Assembly: GCA_008692225.1 (NCBI GenBank)
Contig: VICG01000002.1
Span: 760,001 to 824,000 of the forward strand
Direction of reading: 5' to 3'
Origin: Monilinia fructicola
Taxonomy: Eukaryota > Ascomycota > Leotiomycetes > Helotiales > Sclerotiniaceae
DNA length: 64,000 nucleotides
Shown: one piece after another, positions 53,737 to 64,000 of the stretch
How the letters are laid out: the number at the start of each line of letters is the position of its first letter
Position numbering within the stretch: position 1 is the first letter of the stretch
Notes under the pieces: generated by a model
What the model was told of the DNA's origin: nothing
Database searches by the model: none
Seen by the model: only the letters and a program-made list of their open reading frames with translations
Position numbers and translations under genes: made by a program

Positions 53737-54329
53737 ATGCCCGACGATTATTCCTCCACAGGCGGGGGTCTGAAATTGAAAGGCGCTGCCACCGGTGCCG
53801 GCATCAGCAAGAAGAAAAAGAAGAAGAAGAATACTGCTATTCCAAATATATCTACCTCGACCGCTGGCTCAGAAACAGCCTTGCAGAAGGCGTTGAAGGA
53901 TGAAGATACTCTAGAGACAAAGGATTCCGGGGAAGCTGTGAGAAAAGGCGACGGAGAAAGTGGCTCGGATGGATTAAGTGAAGAACAATTGAGAACATTG
54001 GATCCTCGCGATCAATCTGGAAAGACGGCATCGGAGAGAGCACACGAGGAAATGAGAAGAAGGAGGGTATGTTAGCTCTTATACGTTTGCAGATTCCTGT
54101 CCACAAAAAGCCCCCTCAGTTATTTCCCACAAATTCCTCATATCTACCCACCCATGAGTTCCTAGCACCTCCAAAGAACACAAACTAACTCAATTCCCTC
54201 CCACTCTAGTTAAACGACAGACTCAAGCGCGAAGGCGTAAAAACCCACAAAGAGAGAGTAGAAGAACTAAACAGATACCTAAGTACACTGAGTGAACATC
54301 ACGACATGCCCCGAATCGGACCCGGATAA
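53737..54329 (+). CDS. FAM32A-family protein, 149 aa, 2 exons
   Basis: Exon 1 is 53737-54066 (donor GTATGT). Exon 2 is 54210-54329 after CTCTAG, phase 0, ending GPG-TAA. The start MPDDYSSTGGGLKLKG and the poly-Lys block resemble the FAM32A N-terminus. The C-terminus KTHKERVEELNRYLSTLSEHHDMPRIG is the most conserved part of the family. In animals FAM32A sits in the catalytic spliceosome and helps lock the 3' splice site; the same role is inferred for the fungal protein. The 143-base intron is longer than others in the window. Confidence 0.88.
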
Positions 54330-55402
54330 TCGGAACCCAGGATTTGGGAGTGTACAGATTTCGGCTGGATTGGAGGGCAGTGGGAGTACGCGGAGTTTGA
54401 TCATAGGACACGGGCTATGCATTTCAGTGTACTCTGGATTCTGCGAATATTTCGAGGGAAGCCAGAAAGAAAGGAGGGGGCCTGAGGGCCGGGGATACAG
54501 TTTTTAACATGTTTTACGAATCAGTATGAAATTGCGAAAATAATAGAGAGCGCACAAGATATATGTGTTTATACCCCGATTTACGAAAATCACACTATTA
54601 CAAATTCAATATTTCCCTAGTTGAAGGTAGTTGGGTAGATGGATACCTACCGGATGTCTCACTGCACGGATGAGCTAGCGTTGAGATGGTGTTGTTCATG
54701 GCAGCCGTATGACTGGAAATTAAGCAATGATGAATTTCACTTTGATTAAAGGGATTCTCGACATGATATGGGTATTCGAGAAGCATTGAGACCAATTTAG
54801 CATCGGGGGAAACTCGAGAGAATGATATGCAGCGTGGAAGAATGTTCAAGACTTCAAATCAATAATTCTCGAGAAAAACTCACAAAGTTTTCAGACCCTT
54901 TCATGCAAGAATTATGGGAATCTAGTCGCACGTTAGATCTTCACATTTAAACTACTTGAGCATTGAACACAGCAGAGTATCGGGTTTGTATATGTGCTTG
55001 GGTGTATTATTATTCTTCCTCTTCCGTAGCCCCTCCACGATATTTTGCTCTACCACTTCCCCCGCATTAACATACATTCGTTTTCCTGATCCTCTCCAAT
55101 AGCAATATTTATCTCGAGGCCGTTCCGATGCAATGCATAAAACTATTCGATCCATAACAAAGCCTCCAGCGATTATGCGAAGCAAAGCACATGTCCCATG
55201 ATGGGCTATTCCAATCTATGCGCCAATCCAAAGTCCGTTTAAAAGAGTGATGAGAAATTCGTGCCAAGTCATTACGATCGTAAGAATGAGAGACTGATGG
55301 TTGAATCAAAACTTGTGACCGTAGAAACCCGACACCGACGCTATGCAAATGTGTAAATATCAAAAGAGCTCTGATTCGATGTATTCGTCGCGACTTCTTG
55401 GC
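54330..55402. other. Convergent intergenic region, no gene recognised
   Basis: 3' flanks of the FAM32A homologue and the GPI-protein gene. Open frames of 77-84 codons on the minus strand look random. Confidence 0.5.
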
Positions 55403-57404
55403 TTATAATGAACCGACTACTGCCATTCCAACGGCACCGAGGACTAGATTGATTCCCAAGCTGTTCTTTCCGGCACTGTTGGTTTGCAATGATGCACTTC
55501 CGGATGAGGTACTGGTAGAACCACCGGAAGAACCACCAGTCACTATAGCAGGAACTACTGTGACAGCTGTGACTGTGGAGAGAGAACCGTTGGGTAGGGT
55601 TGTAGTGAAAACTTGAGTCGAGGTACTGCTGGTAGTCCTCTTGCTGGTTGTTGTAGGAGCTTGTGTAGAGGGTTCATCTGTAGAAGAAGCTGTAGTTTCA
55701 GCCACGTTAGTAGATGTTAGAGTAACGACCAGGGTAGAAGAAGATTCAGTAGCAGGAGAGCCCGCAGAAGTAGTCAAAGTAGACAAAGCATTAGAGCTGG
55801 AGGCCTCGGTAGAAGAACTTGAGGCACCAGAAGAGGTAGCAGCTCCAGAGGCAGTGGCCCGAGAAGTGGAATCCTCAGAGGAGATGGAGGCCTCACTTGT
55901 AGAAGCTCCTGTGGCCACGGGGGCCGAAGTAGCACTCGAAGACGATTCAGAAGTAACCACGGGGACAGGAGTAGTACCTGTAGATGATTCAGAAGTAGCC
56001 ACGGGGACAAGAGTAGTACCTGAAGATGATTCAGAAGCTTGAGAGGCGGTAGTGGATGCTTCTGATGTGGATCTAGTAACTTGAGAAGATACAGAGCTCT
56101 GAGATTGAGAAACAGCGGTAGAAGTCGATCCTGAATGCGAGTATAAGTCTAAGCCAGAAAATGATGAAGAGAAAGTGTTGCTAGGAAGGGTGACTAAAGA
56201 ACTAGTAACGGAGGTTGCCCAAGTGTGATAAGATCCAATAGAAGTGGAAATAGGTAGAGGCAAGACAACGGAAAAATTGTCATATCCAACCAAAGTAGAG
56301 GTAGAAACTATTGCTACGGAGTTGTCATGATTTCCAGGACCGGAACCAGACACGGAGGTGGACGAAGGGGTATGATATCCAACGGCACTAACACCAAAAA
56401 TAGAAACAACAGTAGAAGGGTATCCAAGAGAAGTAGAACTAGAAATTATAGCATTAAGAATTACGGGGAAACCTCCCAAGGATATCGTTGAACTTGCAGA
56501 TATCAAAATTGCAGAAGAAACCTTGGAACTTGACTCCAGAGAAATCGACCTGGTAGGGTGCAAACCTACAGTCGAGATCGAGGGGCTCGGAGGTATACGC
56601 GTAGGAAGGGAAGCAGAAAACGTGGTATTCACAAAAAAGAATTTGGGCAACGTCAAGGCAGAAGGGGATGTAGAAGAAAAGGAATACGAGGTTAGCTCGC
56701 TTTTAAACGTACCCGATTGTGTGGTTGGAGCAGATGTCGAGGCTGGCGTAGTGGTTGAAACTGTTACCACTTGGGAGGAGGTAGTTCCATCACTTGTCGC
56801 AGCCTGGGTCGATGAAGATTCCGAAGTTCGTTCGGTCGTCGAGCTCGGAGCCGTGGTGGAGGAGACTTCTTGCGTGGTGGCAGACGTAGTTGGAGATTTC
56901 GTGACCGAGGCACTTGTTGAGACAACAGCTGTGGTTGAAACTGAAGTGGAAGATGGAGCCACCGAGACCGAACTTGAAGGAGAAGTTGTGGCCGGCTCTG
57001 AAGTGACGACAGTACTCGAAGCGACGCTGGAACTTGCACTGGGAGCTTCAGAAGATGTCGAATTCGATCCAGCCTGTCTCTTTGCCAATTCAACCACAGC
57101 ATTTGCCTTTGCTGCCTCAACCAAAGCATGTGCGACTCTGGGTTTCCTGCCTGTAGACGGCTTCCATAGTCTCCTTATCACCTTCATAAACCCCGTGTTG
57201 ATATTTCTCTCCCATGTGCTGATGGAGCACATCATGTAGCATAGCAGGCTCAACAGTATCCAACAGTTCTCTAAAAGCTTGTTGATCCTTCATGCAAGGT
57301 GCTGCATTTCCTGGGCTTCGGTTGGTTGTGGCGGCAGAAACGATCGTGATAGTGAGGAGGGAAACGACCATAAGAGTCAACAGGAATTGTCGGATTGAAG
57401 GCAT
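55403..57404 (-). CDS. Ser/Thr-rich GPI-anchored cell-surface protein, ~670 aa, frame change unresolved
   Basis: ATG 57404 starts a clear signal peptide (FLLTLMVVSLLTITIVSAA). A ~65-residue ordered part follows (APCMKDQQAFRELLDTVEP, MLHDVLHQHMGEKY). The frame then shifts within about 57117-57190 to the frame that runs to 55403. That part begins VAHALVEAAKANAVVELAKRQ, passes a ~500-residue Ser/Thr/Ala/Val domain that should be heavily O-mannosylated, and ends with a GPI signal (TNSAGKNS then a hydrophobic tail to GSL). The change could be a very short intron or a one-base indel in GAAACCC at about 57143. The same frame is open upstream to an ATG at 57548, which would bury the signal peptide 48 residues in. 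Likely a wall mannoprotein; Ted1/Cdc1-type enzymes process such anchors. Confidence 0.75.
55900..56040 (-). repeat. Degenerate ~16-codon tandem repeats in the GPI-protein gene
   Basis: Three successive units encode ESSSGTTLVPVATS, ESSTGTTPVPVVTS and ESSSSATSAPVATG. The copies are alike at DNA level (GATGATTCAGAAGTA on the + strand), a pattern prone to copy-number change. Confidence 0.85.
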
Positions 57405-57548
57405 GATGTTTGCCTTTCGAGGTCTATCCACTTCAGTGTCTTGTTTCTCGTTGAAATAATCAGTGTTGCTCATCAAGGGACTGTCGACGCTTGAGCTGAG
57501 CTTTTGCTCAATGTCTTGGATCTTTTGTCCATTAGCAGCTGAACTCAT

Positions 57549-60500
57549 AATTGCTTGCTTGACCAGATTGTCTTGGTCAAAACAACAACAGATTCCAAGG
57601 TTTATAGGTGGATTGAGTGAATGTCAATAGGGCTGTAAGGAGGCACAAGGAGTGGGCTGTGGTGCCACTTCAAGGTAGAACGAATGAAGAGAAAACAAGC
57701 AAGACACAAGAAACGAAGGATGATGGTCAGACAATTGAATGTATGACAAGATTTATTATGGAGGGATGGTAGAGGAATTATTCAGAGAGGAAGAGCACAA
57801 GTAGATGGGAATTGAAGCAGGATAGGGAAAAATAGGTTTTTTAGCTTTTTCATTCAGGGTATCACTTGCCCTTTATGTTGTGGCTGGGTAGCTGTCAATA
57901 CAGTCAGTACCTAGTTCACGATGATGTCTAGGTGCTCAGTGCAATATTATTGCGGAGAAAGGAAGGAAAGCTCGGGAAAGTCAAGTAAGCATGGTACTGG
58001 ATGGTAGATGGATGGTAGGTGGTAGGGGGAAGGGGGAAGGGGGAAGGGGGGCGGTGGAAGGTTCTGTGCAGTAGTCCAGTCCAGTCCAGCCCGGTCAGGT
58101 CCAGTAAGAGTGCCAGTAGTTCAATGATTGTAAGGAGGGAACCAGGAGCTAGCCAGTAGGTTCGAAAGTGCTGTCTGTGGCTACAATTTGAGAATTAGAC
58201 AGCCCGTTGTGTTGTGTTTAAGACTTTCAAGTGGTGCTGCACTGTAAGAACTTCGGCTAGTTTGACAGATAAATGAAGGAACAAGAAGGAAACAAGCATT
58301 ATTTTGAGTGATACAGCGCAAGGATAAAGGGTGACAATGCTGCAAAAAGAGTACCAAAGTGTTGAAAACAAGGAATTAGATCTTCTTCTATAGAGAATTT
58401 AAGATTTGTTTCCCATGATTTGGTTGATTGTCAGGAATTCCATAGCAATACGAAGTGCAATACAGTAATAGAAAGGTGTGAAAAAGAAAAACCTTGTCTA
58501 CTAACATACCTTCTTTCAAAATGAAATAGATCCTTAATGATCGATTTCTTGACAGTCTAGGCCGGTATTATCCGTAACCAAGGGGAGAAACGAAAGTTTG
58601 GTATGGTCTGGTATGGTATGGTCTGGTTTTGTCTGGGTTGGGTTGGGTTGGTACAGAAATTACTTTGCAATGAAAGAGTGATTTGATCTGTACGGAGTAT
58701 CGACAGCGTATGCAGAAAGCAAACAGAGAGAATCAAGCAAAATGAAGAGAAGCAATATATGAACCGATATCAAAGGCAGAGGAGAGGGGTTCAGTGACAA
58801 TACAAGTAAGTTTCTTATTCTTATCCATTATATACATACATACGATGGCGATGTGAACCTCTGAAAGAAGAACTTGTACCAAGCTAAAGAGCTCTTGGAT
58901 AAGTATCTGCATGTATGTGCAAACTAATCAATGCATTGACTTGTTTACTGTTGGGTTGATTCTAGTTTTTTCTAGTTTTAGTGAACATGTCCCGTAGATC
59001 TATACCTGGTTCCATCACCACCGTCAAAGAAACTGATGCGAGTGAGACTCAGCGAGTGTTCGAAGCAATCCAATTGTTGCATTTTCAATGTTGAATCGTG
59101 CATTCTACAAGTACATTTTATTTAATTGAAGACGAACCATCCTCATAACTCCACTCCACTTGATACATGAGACCCTGCAAGAGGTTACTCCGAGTATGCA
59201 AATATCTTGATAACCAAGAGCAAGAGTTGAGTTAGTCGTATCAAATGATGGCTTGAGGAGTATCTATCTATACTTTGTAGACTAAATCCTTTCATTGTTC
59301 CAACCATTCTCTTGCTTTCTCAATCAATGACTTTATATATTACATCAGATGGACCCGCTTTCTAACTTATATCAAGAAGAAACCACTGCAGTGATGAGTA
59401 ATATAATGCCGCAAGGGAAAGGAAGATATAAATATCTCTCTCTCACCTATTACATCTTGTTTATCAATAGCGACGTCACTATGCGGACGAGCGTGAATGC
59501 TCACCTTGCTGGCATATGTATTTCCTCACGTCTAGCAGACTCCAATCACACATGCTTAATGAAACATCTCACAGCATCAGGTATCCAAAAAATCCTGAAG
59601 ATCCCGAAGCACCTCTCTGACCAATGTGAAGAACGCATATCAATCAGTTCCCTTAAATAGTATGCTATGCTGCATAAAAGATATGTTTGCATCAGTCTTT
59701 ACAGTTTCTACAACATACTCTGTACAGCGAATGATATAAAACTAAAACTAGAACTAAAACCAAAACTAAAACTAAAACTATCACCAATAAACCTCGGGTT
59801 CCTGATTTTCGCTCTCTCGCTTAACCTAACCTCCGAATACTCTGTACATTCTCTGTACAAAGTACAGTAGGTTTTATCTATCCATTATTATTAGTCTTTG
59901 TTGAATCTAATGGCAAAGAATAGCTGAGTTGATGTACAGAGATTACTTACTAATGACTTTGCGAGGCTTAAGAATAGTAAGGGTCCATGTCATTGTTGTG
60001 ACTTAAGTCGCTATACGTAGTGTACTCCGTAGTCAAACCCCCTATCTCAAAGGATAAACATAGACGTAGACATAAACCAAAACATAAACATGAACATAAA
60101 ATACAATATCATAGCTATCCATGGACATCTATCTATATCCATATCCCAACTCATCCAACGACTTTATCAAAAGCCAGCACAACTACTCACCAACAGCGTA
60201 GCCCCTCCAACCACAAAGATGATTCTAAAACTCATAATTCTACGCAGTCCATCCATCCATAGGTGAAAAAGAAAAAAAAAAGAGAAAAAAGCTTTACCAC
60301 CACCACTTTTCCCCTTCTATTGCCTCAACCAACCCAAAAAGGAAAGGGTCTCAAACCTCGTATCCGGCTCTCGTTCGCCGGTATCCGCCCGCCCGCAGGG
60401 CCCAAAATCGCTGCAGATCCCATGTTTAGAACTTGGGGGAGAGTTCGACAACGTTCTGTACTGTACAGTGTACAGTACAAGTCTGTGTTATGCATATCAG

Positions 60501-61979
60501 AAATCCCCATCACAACTGTACGGAGTACGGAGTACAGTATACACCGCGTTATGGATCAATTCATGCCTTCGCCACCATCAGCGCCATCATCATCACTATC
60601 ATTGGCGTTCCCCATGTACTATAACAAGTCTATGACCATTGACTATGTATCTGAATACGATATCAACCATCTAGTCCTCCACCAAGAAGACTATTCTAGA
60701 GGGACCTCCAGCTCGCAACCTGAATTTAACCGGAGAGGATGAGGAGGCTGTGCATGCAAGACATATTTCTGCACGCACTGTATCTTACAGTACTGTAGCC
60801 TGACTTCTCGAACTTCTTTTCGTCACGTACTCCACTTTTGATATTTCGAGATGGTGGTGTCCTCGTCATTGAGCACATTTCTGTTCACTAATTCCTCATC
60901 CGTCACTCTTCTCAAATATTTTCCATCTGGTGGCGTCAGTAACGATTAAATCAGAGCTATTCCGAGTATCTGAACTCATCAATATCCGGGTGCAAAAGGT
61001 TGAATACTATATATACCGCTACTACTACTCTATGACAATTCCCTAAGCATAGCATATTCCACTAAAACAAGTACGAGAGCCATCTCATATATATAAGAAG
61101 CCGATCCTTTCATTTACTCATTCACAATTATTTCAAAATACATACAAAAGAATCGAACATCTCTTCCCATCTCAGACTTCTCATCCTCACTTTCTTCATC
61201 CCCCTCATCGCCACCACCAATCGTCCAAACCTAACACAAAACAAAAAGGGTAGAAAGTTAAAACCTCTATCCATCCTTCCCCCTTCCGTTAAATTCGTGA
61301 TACCCTATCCATTCTTTCCCAAACCAAACCCAACCTTAGTCCGAGTCATCCCAATCATAAGAGTCGTCATGTTAAGCCTATCCTCATTGGACTTGTGCTC
61401 TCGTCCCATTCCAATGACCATATAAGAACCTGTCCTGCTCCCCTAATGCCCAGAAGTTTAAAATCCCGATTTATTTTGATTTTCGTAAAAGCATTCATGA
61501 TAAAAGAAACTCCTTTGCTAGTGCCAGCGGTTCATCGAATTCGTGATTGTCTCGTCTCGCCCCTTTATACCCTTTCTCATTTCTTTTTCATCCCATTCTT
61601 CTCTATAGAGCGTGGAGCGGAGAAGCTCTCAATGACAGATGGCGAATCCTTGGTTCACGAGGTAATGCACTCAAAATCAACCAGTTTCCAGACTCGGTAT
61701 CTTCCATCGCCTCTGTGATCCACCTAAAATCCCCTCCATATTTACTGAGATGGGACTCCATTTGAAGCGCAAACAAAAACGGAAAATGCGCGACGCATTT
61801 AACAGTAATTGGGAAGAAAGACGCATCATGACCAAGGGGCACCCGATCTTGATAAATCAATAGACAGCAAGCCTATTAGAGCTGTCCTTGTCTGGGCTAG
61901 ATGTCAATGAAAAAGTGCTCCGAAATGCTGAAATACGCTAGGAAATATTCTGGCCATCACCTCCACCTTCAACTAATTA
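57549..61979. other. 4.4 kb intergenic region, no convincing gene
   Basis: Contains GGGGGAA repeats (58023-58050), CCAGT repeats (58075-58105), GGTATGGTCT repeats (58597-58650) and ACTAAA repeats (59740-59780). There is a perfect palindrome at 60457-60479 and several TACGGAGTA motifs (58691, 60022, 60517-60534). Open frames at 59349-59660 and 60263-60742 (159 codons, starting in a poly-Lys purine tract) have no recognisable product. It includes the upstream region of the GPI-protein gene and the 3' flank of the RhoGAP gene. Confidence 0.5.
60457..60479. repeat. Perfect 11-bp palindrome with 1-base centre
   Basis: TGTACTGTACA, G, TGTACAGTACA. It is followed within 40 bases by two overlapping TACGGAGTAC units. 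Confidence 0.85.
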
Positions 61980-64000
61980 TTATTGTGGCGAGGCATGTTC
62001 CCTCCCATTGAGGCGTTCAGGTTCTTCTCCCCTATTGATTTCTATACTCTTTCCCCGCGGTGCTAGGGCCGAAGAGCTGATATTGTTCGGCCGGTCACCG
62101 GGTGGGCTCTTGTTTCGTTCGCGCTCCGCACCCTTCTCTCGGCTCTCGTCTCGCTTCTCCCGCATCTTGCTTTTGATCCATCCCAGAGGCCCACTTCTCC
62201 GCTCTTCAGGCGCAACAGATCCACTTTCATTGCTAGAATAGACATGCGCGTGGGATAATCCTGAGTCGGGGCCCACGGGCACAGTATCGCCCGTGAAACT
62301 CTTCCGAGGTCGACTTGAGCTGCCTACAGAGCTGGAACTTGCGCCTGCATTGCTATCCGACCCATTCTTGTTGGGGCTTAGTGTAGCTCCTAGTGTATTT
62401 GAGTCATCCCTACGCCGCGAAAGACGCCACATTGAACGCTTTTCTCTTGCCTCGGCCAGAGCAGGGTCTTCTACATGATCAAGATCCGATTGGTCATTGA
62501 AGGATGAGTGGGAATGTAAGGAAGATACAGGCGATATAACCGGCCTCAGCGTTCTATCGGATGGATGGTGAGGATCCTCTGGCCGCATGGATGTAAAATG
62601 AGAAGCTTGTTCGGCGCGTGGGGTTTCAGTAGCAGGGGGTGTAGCTTGAGTGTTGGACAATATTGGGTTCAATTCTGACAGATTTTCCAAGCGAGGATGA
62701 TCCAAATGCTCCGAATTGACGCGAGATGCACGGAGACCTGGTGACATTGAAGATGATCGCCCATCCAAAGAATTTGTTGAACTCTGCGCGCTAGGATTGG
62801 AACTTCCGGGAATACGCTTTTTCCTTAACTTGTTAGGCTGTCGTCTCTCGGCGCTTTCTGTTGGCGATCGCTGAAACAGATTTGAGACAATTCTAGAGGG
62901 AGTCGATACCTCCGGGGAGCGCTCACTTGATTCGGGAATCAACCGCTCTTGACTGGTCACAGTATGAGCTGAATTGGCAAGACTTGATTCCGTGGCAGTG
63001 TTGAGGCCCAAACCTGGAGATGACGGAAATACATGGCTAGGAGATGGTGGTAGTCCGGGTGAAAGCGCTCGAGGTCCATTAGGACGATTGGCAACCAAAC
63101 CTACCGGAGATGGTGACGGTGGGCCCGATTGTTTATTTATTCGAGCGGATGGAAGCCCTGGGGATTTCTTTGATGGTACGGTGTTGCTTCGATGGATACC
63201 CCCGCTAGATGTAGAAGTGAGCGTGACGCCATAAGCTGGGCTTGCAGGACTGGGCGCACCATTTGACTGCCGTGAATGATGAGAAGAGACAGACACGTTA
63301 CGTCGAATGCCACCGAACTTGCGCACGCTATCGGCTCCAGCGCTGGCATTCGAGGCGGATCTTCGAATTGTGGTCTTCGACCTGCCAGGTGTTGTGGGCG
63401 TTCCAGGGGGAGGGGTACCGCCATTTTCAACCTCATGCACAGTTTGCTCATCGGCCGCGGTGCCTCTCATCCCAATTAGGAAATGATCTTGATTTTCAAT
63501 CAAGAAAATTAGTACGTCTTGACTAAGACGATATTCTGCAGGTGCCATGTCATGTTCCGGATGAGAAAGCATACCAGGTTGGAAGATGGCCGCGAGATTT
63601 ACCGCTGTCATGCGATTTTCATCTGATTTGGAGGCAAACACTGCCAGTAGATCCAGAATGTACAACAACAGCTGGCGGTTTAATGGTGGCAATTCTGTGA
63701 TAAGTTGCTGGTAGGTGACGATAGCCTTGTTAACATCGAAATTGTCAGAAAATTGCGGGCCCCCATCGTTATCGCCCACTGCTGCCATAGTATGACCTCT
63801 TAAAGGTTCTCTAAATCGAGAATATAGATCAAGAGGGACGATTGGTTCCGGTAGTAAATTAAGATATCTCCGTAAAACGTTTGCCGCATCATGAACCGTG
63901 TAACCAGCCCAATCAAGACCTTTGCCATAACGATCCGGAGAATCAAAGATCGTTTTCAATTCTTTGATGCGCTTTTCCGAGCCACTGAGCCTGAAGATTC
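61980..64000 (-). CDS. RhoGAP-domain protein, C-terminal part (5' end beyond window)
   Basis: The open frame enters from the right edge with GIFRLSGSEKRIKELK, the arginine-finger block of a Rho GTPase-activating domain (Arg in IFRLSG). It continues through DAANVLRRYLNLLPEPIVPLDLY (the second helix with LPEP), LNRQLLLYILDLLAVFA and MTAVNLAAIFQPGMLS, completing the fold. The remaining ~470 residues are disordered, Ser/Pro/Arg-rich, with a Lys/Arg-rich end (GWIKSKMREKRDESREKG). The layout resembles Sac7/Bag7-type GAPs that switch off Rho1 in cell-wall signalling, but that assignment is by general resemblance. No intron is visible in this part; the N-terminus is missing. Confidence 0.88.
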   Translation of the reverse strand, partial: IFRLSGSEKRIKELKTIFDSPDRYGKGLDWAGYTVHDAANVLRRYLNLLPEPIVPLDLYSRFREPLRGHTMAAVGDNDGGPQFSDNFDVNKAIVTYQQLITELPPLNRQLLLYILDLLAVFASKSDENRMTAVNLAAIFQPGMLSHPEHDMAPAEYRLSQDVLIFLIENQDHFLIGMRGTAADEQTVHEVENGGTPPPGTPTTPGRSKTTIRRSASNASAGADSVRKFGGIRRNVSVSSHHSRQSNGAPSPASPAYGVTLTSTSSGGIHRSNTVPSKKSPGLPSARINKQSGPPSPSPVGLVANRPNGPRALSPGLPPSPSHVFPSSPGLGLNTATESSLANSAHTVTSQERLIPESSERSPEVSTPSRIVSNLFQRSPTESAERRQPNKLRKKRIPGSSNPSAQSSTNSLDGRSSSMSPGLRASRVNSEHLDHPRLENLSELNPILSNTQATPPATETPRAEQASHFTSMRPEDPHHPSDRTLRPVISPVSSLHSHSSFNDQSDLDHVEDPALAEAREKRSMWRLSRRRDDSNTLGATLSPNKNGSDSNAGASSSSVGSSSRPRKSFTGDTVPVGPDSGLSHAHVYSSNESGSVAPEERRSGPLGWIKSKMREKRDESREKGAERERNKSPPGDRPNNISSSALAPRGKSIEINRGEEPERLNGREHASPQ

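Noticed and set aside
55641..57239. Long plus-strand frames (133 and 238 codons) of Val/Glu/Ala
   Set aside because: They are antisense to the Ser/Thr-rich GPI-protein gene and arise from its biased codons.
62008..63526. Plus-strand frames of 60-94 codons over the RhoGAP gene
   Set aside because: They are antisense shadows of the Ser/Pro-rich coding sequence, without domains.

Overview
The window is nuclear DNA of a filamentous ascomycete (Pezizomycotina). The evidence is short introns (about 50-120 bp) with GTRNGT donors and CTAAC-type branch sites, plus fungal families such as a CAP20/perilipin protein, a UPF0658 Golgi membrane protein, a DUF1399 glycine-rich-domain protein and a RhoGAP with a long disordered tail. 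About 22.6 kb is extremely AT-rich and shows the C-to-T / G-to-A decay typical of repeat-induced point mutation (RIP). A Leotiomycete of the Botrytis/Sclerotinia kind is my best guess, but it is inference from general resemblance, not a search result.

Positions 1-22,631 form a gene-free AT isochore made of nested, RIP-degraded transposons. A ~6.34 kb LINE-like element with a (TAC)n 3' tail occurs three times: copy A (left edge to 6792, + strand), copy B (8162-14500, + strand, complete) and an older reverse copy H, now split into 6793-8161 and 14501-16318. Copy B sits inside H with an exact 13-bp target-site duplication. Copy A is broken by a 1261-bp DNA transposon with an exact 8-bp target duplication. 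From 16.8 to 22.6 kb there are at least four families of short terminal-inverted-repeat elements, several apparently flanked by TA and nested in one another.

At about 22.64 kb the base composition changes abruptly to ordinary gene-bearing DNA. In order there are: a 4-exon DUF1399/GRDP-like gene (-, 23303-25849); a divergent Cdc1/Ted1-type metallophosphoesterase (+, 27341-29071); a degenerate and an intact member of a small unrecognised protein family (about 29.7-30.1 and 31001-31594); a CAP20-type lipid-droplet protein (34016-34619); a DJ-1/Hsp31-type protein (36156-37028); a 6.8 kb stretch without a convincing gene; a UPF0658 Golgi membrane protein (-, 43856-45001); a possible small two-exon gene (48221-48596); an NTF2/SnoaL-like protein (50345-50833); an unrecognised Ser-rich protein (-, 51621-52259); a FAM32A homologue (53737-54329); a Ser/Thr-rich GPI-anchored protein with an unresolved frame change (-, 55403-57404); and the 3' two thirds or so of a RhoGAP gene running off the right edge (-, 61980-64000).

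The genes look like independent housekeeping and cell-surface functions, not a pathway cluster. Several touch related cell biology (GPI-anchor processing and a GPI-anchored wall protein, Golgi membrane, Rho signalling to the wall), but nothing in the layout shows co-regulation. Microsatellites are dense in the intergenic spaces, especially at 45.7-47.4 kb.
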